A stretch of DNA of 8,484 nucleotides from Bacillota bacterium (GTDB taxonomy: Bacteria; Bacillota; Clostridia; Acetivibrionales; DTU013). A program made the position numbers and the translations under genes. The stretch is from the NCBI GenBank assembly GCA_023435925.1, contig JAEZLF010000015.1, positions 1-8,484 on the forward strand. Reading direction: 5' to 3'. Every line of letters starts with the position of its first letter. Position 1 is the stretch's first letter. The notes beneath the pieces are model-generated. The model had not been told where the DNA came from. It did no database searches and saw only the letters and a list, made by a program, of their open reading frames with translations. Below, in pieces: positions 4,910-8,484 of this stretch.

Positions 4910-7069
4910 TTATGACTGAAGGTAGTTATAAATCATAATGGCACTGTCGCCGCGGGTAAGCTTCTCCTTTGGTCTGAAGCTATCACTTTTGCCATCGATG
5001 ATACCAAGGCCTGCCGCAATTGCTACATAGCCTGTAAGCGCCTGATTGACGCTGGCTTTATCCTTGAAGGTCAGGTTATATATTCCTTTGATATCGGCAA
5101 CCTTGTCAAATTTCAGCGCCCTTATGAGGAATTTAACCGCTTCTTCTCTGGTAACAGAGCTCTCCGGAGCCTTTTCACCGGCTTTGATGATGCCCTCTCT
5201 CGTAAGATAGGCATATAGCTCGTCAATCTCTTTATCTGTACTTCTGGGCGTTATGATAGGACCATAGTAGCTCAATGTCTTGGAGACCAATGTCAGAAAG
5301 TCTTTTTGGGTAATGGATGATTTCGGTTTAAATGCGGTTCCTTCCAGATAAATACCATTCTCAGCCAAAACCATGATCTCTTTCTCGGCATGATGCCCCT
5401 TGATATCGGTATAGCTTATCCTTACAGCTTCTTTATACACTGTACCGTCATTGGACAAAAGCTCTCCGGTATTAGCATCGATGATCAACGGCTTATTGGG
5501 TTTAAATGAATAAACAAGCAACACCTTCGTATTTATTTCTGAACCATTCCATGCTATCTGCTTTGAAGTATCGACATATTCATATTTATACTCCAGCCCC
5601 AGACCAACCTTATCAAACAGCTTGCGACCTGCTGCATCAATGCCGATCGCTTTTTCAACAGATGGGAAGGATATGTTATACCAGTTAAGGTTGAAGCCGA
5701 TAATCAACCCGTTTACATTATCGAAATTGATATTCACGCCATTATCGGGATAGGCGATGCCGTTTACCAGCCTGCTATAAGTAAGATTATAAGTCTCGTT
5801 TTTATCAGCAGTGTTGATATGGCTTTCACTGGCAAGCTTATCATACACCAGCTCCTTGACATACTGGGGGTAATATTCCGCTAGAAAGGCATCTGTTTTG
5901 GCTTTTACAGCTGCAATATCTTCCTTGGGCTTTGCCCCTTCTGCAAAATTGGAGCCTTTGTAGAAGCTGGTTATAACACCGGTTTTCGCATTGATTGTAG
6001 CACTGATATGGTCGATATACCGTGAAGTATCGTCCGTTTGCTTGCTGAATTGCAGTGACCATACATATTCGCTTCTTTCGGGCCAATTTGTACTTAGATA
6101 ATAGCTCTGCAGCTTGTGTCCGGCCGAAATATCCAAGAACTTCGAATCCCTGGCAATTTTTTCGACCTCATCCTTAGACTTCAACAATGCAGCTTCCTGA
6201 ACGGCTTTCAGCTCATCGGGATTCAGCTGAACCTGTGCACCGGTGTCCATAGCTGCGGCTTGAGCGGAGGATTTCATTGCCCCCTCATTGAAGCCATAGA
6301 AATAATTACCGATAAGTCTCTGCCGTTGTCCTGTGACCGCATCGATACCATATTGCTCGTTGTCATATAAAGGCACATACACGGGGTAGGCTTTCAGGAC
6401 ATCGTCGGTAGTCGAGGTCTTGTAAATAAGCCTTAAGCCAAGGTTCTTAACGTAAGCCTCTTCAGCTTTTTCAACCGATATGGGGCTATTCACCTGCGGG
6501 AATGTCAGATTGTCGCTCCACTGGCGTGAATATTCCTGAAGTGCGCCTGTTTCGCGGTTTACACTGACCGTAACCCTATCGTTATAGAACGGCACACCGT
6601 TGAATACCCTGAAATAATTTAGGTAATAGCTGATGTCCATAATATTATCTGTACCGGACTCTCTATACTGGAGATTTTTAAGTAAACCGGATTCGATCCC
6701 TTCAATATAGGCATCCGCTTTTGCTTTTGCTTCCTGCCTGCTCAGCTTCGGTAGCTTGGAGGTTTTTGTATAGTCACCTGTGGAATATTTGTTGTAGCTG
6801 GTAATGGTGCCCTTTTCATCAATACTTACATTAATACTGGCTGAATCAACCGTTTCAGGGCTTCTCCAGTTCAGATAATACACTTTCTTTGTTCCTGATG
6901 TGCTGATGCTGGAGGTAAATTTGTAATTCTCCGGTATCTGGAATTTCGTTTTTGCAATTCTTATAGCATTTTCAAGCTCTTTATCCATTTGTGCAGCGAA
7001 CCCCTGAAATGGTACTGCCAATGTAAAAATGAAAATGAAGGACAAAAATAATGCGATCTTTTTTCTCAA
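4910..7069 (-). CDS. Secreted YcdB/YcdC-domain protein with S-layer homology motifs
   Basis: This is a cell-surface protein of about 719 residues. I chose TTG 7069 as start: it gives RKKIALFLSFIFIFTLAVPFQGFAA, a textbook signal peptide, with AAAGGA (7084-7079) nine bases upstream. A GTG at 7138 would add 23 residues before the signal and lies upstream of the likely start of transcription. Two related YcdB/YcdC-type (PepSY-like) regions follow. Each has a segment about residues pairing with a ligand sugar or peptide unknown to me, with motifs such as LSRQEAKAKADAYIE, VDGVITSFY-like turns (KTGVITSFYKG) and INFDNVNGLIIGF. The last roughly 150 residues hold SLH motifs, best seen at SVTREEAVKFLIRAL and LTRGDSAIMIYNYL; the first, ITQKDFLTLVSKTL, is degenerate. 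SLH domains hold proteins on pyruvylated cell-wall polymers. YcdB/YcdC proteins are thought to regulate or inhibit peptidases, but the function here is unproven. The gene is monocistronic and convergent with its left neighbour. Confidence 0.9.
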   Translation of the reverse strand: MRKKIALFLSFIFIFTLAVPFQGFAAQMDKELENAIRIAKTKFQIPENYKFTSSISTSGTKKVYYLNWRSPETVDSASINVSIDEKGTITSYNKYSTGDYTKTSKLPKLSRQEAKAKADAYIEGIESGLLKNLQYRESGTDNIMDISYYLNYFRVFNGVPFYNDRVTVSVNRETGALQEYSRQWSDNLTFPQVNSPISVEKAEEAYVKNLGLRLIYKTSTTDDVLKAYPVYVPLYDNEQYGIDAVTGQRQRLIGNYFYGFNEGAMKSSAQAAAMDTGAQVQLNPDELKAVQEAALLKSKDEVEKIARDSKFLDISAGHKLQSYYLSTNWPERSEYVWSLQFSKQTDDTSRYIDHISATINAKTGVITSFYKGSNFAEGAKPKEDIAAVKAKTDAFLAEYYPQYVKELVYDKLASESHINTADKNETYNLTYSRLVNGIAYPDNGVNINFDNVNGLIIGFNLNWYNISFPSVEKAIGIDAAGRKLFDKVGLGLEYKYEYVDTSKQIAWNGSEINTKVLLVYSFKPNKPLIIDANTGELLSNDGTVYKEAVRISYTDIKGHHAEKEIMVLAENGIYLEGTAFKPKSSITQKDFLTLVSKTLSYYGPIITPRSTDKEIDELYAYLTREGIIKAGEKAPESSVTREEAVKFLIRALKFDKVADIKGIYNLTFKDKASVNQALTGYVAIAAGLGIIDGKSDSFRPKEKLTRGDSAIMIYNYLQS

Positions 7070-7117
7070 CGTAATCAATCCTTTCGAATAGGGATTGGCT
7101 TTGAATGCGTCCCTAAT

Positions 7118-7148
7118 AGTATAGTGTATATATTGCACATATTAGCAA
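7118..7148 (-). promoter_or_regulatory. Possible promoter of the SLH gene
   Basis: On the minus strand TATACT (7123-7118) is a good -10 box. The best -35 is TTGCTA (7148-7143), at a long 19-base spacing, so the match is only fair. Transcription would start near 7111 and give a 42-nt leader to TTG 7069. An inverted repeat TATTGC-8-GCAATA (7131-7150) overlaps the -35 and spacer and could be a regulator site. Confidence 0.4.
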
Positions 7149-7229
7149 TACATTCCTTTAGACTGATAATTCCGGCGTTGGTTCCATATTTTTCTGAAAT
7201 CCAGAATGAAAAAAGCATTTGCCTGTCTC

Positions 7230-7258
7230 TTGAACGCAACTTCCCTTTTTGATATACT
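7230..7258 (+). promoter_or_regulatory. Sigma-A-type extended -10 promoter of the YkgJ-family gene
   Basis: TTGAAC (7230-7235), a 17-base spacer and TATACT (7253-7258) make a good promoter. TGA precedes the -10 directly, giving an extended -10 element. Transcription should start near 7265, only about 24 bases before ATG 7289, which argues against the upstream TTG at 7271 as start codon. Confidence 0.8.
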
Positions 7259-7288
7259 TCCCAATAAAGATTGCAGGGAAGGTTATTA

Positions 7289-7957
7289 ATGATGATTGAA
7301 TTTACAGCTGAAAATGAAGAAATAGAATTAAAATCTTATGATCCGGGAACTACTTTAAAAGAGCTTTCCGCTTCACTGGAAGCCTTCAGACTTACCTGCG
7401 ATCTGAAAACCATCGATTGCAAGGGCTGTGGAGAATGCTGCGGTGATAATATTCCTGTTCTGGGTGCGGACCTGAAGCTGCTGACAGAAGGGCTCAATAT
7501 CAGCATCAGTCAGGCGTCGGAGAGTATTTTGATCCTGCCGGAAAAGCCGGATATCCATTCAAGGCGGAAATCAATCAGAGAAATGTCGGCGTCCGCTTCC
7601 ATTACCATTCTTGAAGCGGCTCTGCTATACGAATACAATACGGCTGAGCCCATCATTCTTGCCAAGCAAAAGACCGGAGATTGCTGCTTCCTTGAGAATC
7701 GTTTATGCTCCAGATACCTGATCCGCCCTTACAGCTGCGGGCTATACCTTTGCAATATGGGTGAAAAGCTTTCCTTCCTGCAGGAAATGATTGTCCGTCA
7801 GGGTACGTGGCATGCCTATTTTAAGCTCGGTTGGATCAACGAGGAAGATATTTCCCACAATCCTTTCTTAAAGTCGGATTCCTATGAGGATTTACTGCTG
7901 GCAGATTTCGACTTTCATCTGGAAAATGCATTGGAAGAGTTGTTTTTCTATTTTTAA
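7289..7957 (+). CDS. YkgJ-family cysteine-cluster protein
   Basis: The product has 222 residues from ATG 7289, which follows AGGGAAGG (7275-7282); ATG 7292 is nearly as good. The signature of the YkgJ/CxxCxxCC family is clear: CKGCGECC puts cysteines at residues 44, 47, 50 and 51. A second cluster, C132, C133, C140, C150 and C155, includes the family's Cys-x-x-Tyr-x-x-Arg-Pro-x-x-Cys pattern (CSRYLIRPYSC). These cysteines probably bind a metal ion, zinc or an iron-sulfur centre. The family has no firmly established reaction. The first 40 residues, before the cluster, are acidic and not part of the signature. No signal peptide or membrane segment is seen, so it is cytoplasmic. It is transcribed alone from a strong promoter, divergent from the SLH gene and convergent with the glycosidase-like gene. 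Confidence 0.9.
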   Translation: MMIEFTAENEEIELKSYDPGTTLKELSASLEAFRLTCDLKTIDCKGCGECCGDNIPVLGADLKLLTEGLNISISQASESILILPEKPDIHSRRKSIREMSASASITILEAALLYEYNTAEPIILAKQKTGDCCFLENRLCSRYLIRPYSCGLYLCNMGEKLSFLQEMIVRQGTWHAYFKLGWINEEDISHNPFLKSDSYEDLLLADFDFHLENALEELFFYF

Positions 7958-8013
7958 TTTACATAAGGCTATGAATATGCGTAAAGCTCAAATGAGTGCA
8001 AAGCATACTGTAT

Positions 8014-8023
8014 GTCTATAGAC
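8014..8023. repeat. Short palindrome between convergent genes
   Basis: GTCTATAGAC is a perfect 10-bp palindrome immediately after the stop codon of the glycosidase-like gene. Just to its left is CATAC-T-GTATG (8003-8013). The 66-base gap between the two convergent genes has no hairpin followed by a T tract, so no intrinsic terminator can be called here. Confidence 0.35.
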
Positions 8024-8484
8024 TCAATCGGGTGTGCTTGTTTCCTGATCCAACAATATCAGCACCCCGCCGCCAACGGGCCTTTCCTCTCCTTTATGGG
8101 AAGGCCTGCTGACCAGCTTGCCTCCCACCAGCATTTCAGCTGAAGCACCTCCGTCCAGCATGGCCGCATCCTTTACACCGCAGCTGATCAAATACTCGGC
8201 CAGCTCCTGTCCGGTAAATCCCGCACTATAACCGGGCTGCCTTCCATCCACTACAAGCAGCAAAACCGTACCATCCTCCCGGATACCTATCGCCGTTCTG
8301 GGGTCGCGGTTTGTCAGTACACCTCCCCAGGCATCTCTTAACGGTACCACCGATTCTCCGTTCCGGACCAGCCAGCTACCGCATTCATATGCATTGGTAT
8401 GTTCACCGATCGGAGGCTGATGCGTAAGCTGTACGCTATCACCAAGCTTAATTGGAAGCTCTACCCCCGCATAACGGGCCGTAT
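8024..8484 (-). CDS. Phosphodiester glycosidase (NAGPA-like) family protein, C-terminal part
   Basis: The frame is open to the window edge, so the gene is partial and lacks its start. The visible 152 residues are the C-terminal part of the phosphodiester glycosidase family, related to the enzyme that uncovers mannose-6-phosphate in animals. Motifs in order are KLGDSVQL, SWLVRNGESV, NRDPRTAIGI, LLVVDGRQPGYSAG, the ELAEYLISCGVKDAAMLDGGAS segment and SRPSHKGEERPVGGG. Internal GTG or ATG codons such as GTG 8350 lie inside the domain and are not starts. Most bacterial members have LDGGGS where this one has LDGGAS. Bacterial relatives are usually exported and act on cell-surface or extracellular glycans; a signal peptide, copper-amine-oxidase repeats or SLH domains could lie outside the window. 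The substrate cannot be told. Confidence 0.9.
   Translation of the reverse strand, partial: TARYAGVELPIKLGDSVQLTHQPPIGEHTNAYECGSWLVRNGESVVPLRDAWGGVLTNRDPRTAIGIREDGTVLLLVVDGRQPGYSAGFTGQELAEYLISCGVKDAAMLDGGASAEMLVGGKLVSRPSHKGEERPVGGGVLILLDQETSTPD

Noticed and set aside
7271..7288. TTG 7271 as start of the YkgJ-family gene
   Set aside because: It is about six bases from the expected start of transcription and its codons contain the ribosome binding site for ATG 7289.

Overview
The window looks like chromosomal DNA of an anaerobic low-GC Firmicute of the class Clostridia. The evidence is a long-form Rho, an S-layer-anchored YcdB/YcdC protein, GG-rich Shine-Dalgarno sites and sigma-A-type promoters with 17-base spacers. 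I cannot fix genus or species. No rRNA, tRNA, CRISPR array, transposase or phage gene is visible.

Layout from left to right: (1) Just inside the left edge is a strong hairpin terminator read from the minus strand, downstream of rho. (2) rho (128-2584, minus) encodes an 818-residue Rho. Its catalytic core is normal, but about 400 residues of low-complexity sequence lie between the N-terminal helical domain and the RNA-binding domain. It has a good promoter and a leader of about 210 nt. (3) A cysteine-rich, zinc-ribbon-like protein of unknown function (2934-3614, minus) lies upstream of rho. (4) Divergent from it is a two-gene plus-strand operon: a DUF6530-like protein (3781-4263) and a degenerate GIY-YIG-like protein (4265-4651). 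Its promoter is a near-consensus TTGACA-17-TATACT, overlapped by a 16-base-periodic palindromic array that looks like a tandem operator. (5) Convergent to this operon, with a shared hairpin between them, is a large secreted protein with YcdB/YcdC-type repeats and C-terminal SLH motifs (4910-7069, minus). (6) Divergent from that is a YkgJ-family cysteine-cluster protein (7289-7957, plus) with an extended -10 promoter. (7) At the right edge is the C-terminal part of a phosphodiester glycosidase (NAGPA-like) protein (8024-8484, minus), cut by the window end.

Most of these genes seem to be independent housekeeping or surface functions; the transcription units alternate in direction. Only the DUF6530/GIY-YIG-like pair is clearly co-transcribed. 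The items most worth a second look are the disordered, repeat-containing Rho insert, the tandem operator ahead of the DUF6530/GIY-YIG-like pair, and the apparent loss of catalytic residues in the GIY-YIG-like protein. Family names are given from recognition of the sequences, without database searches.
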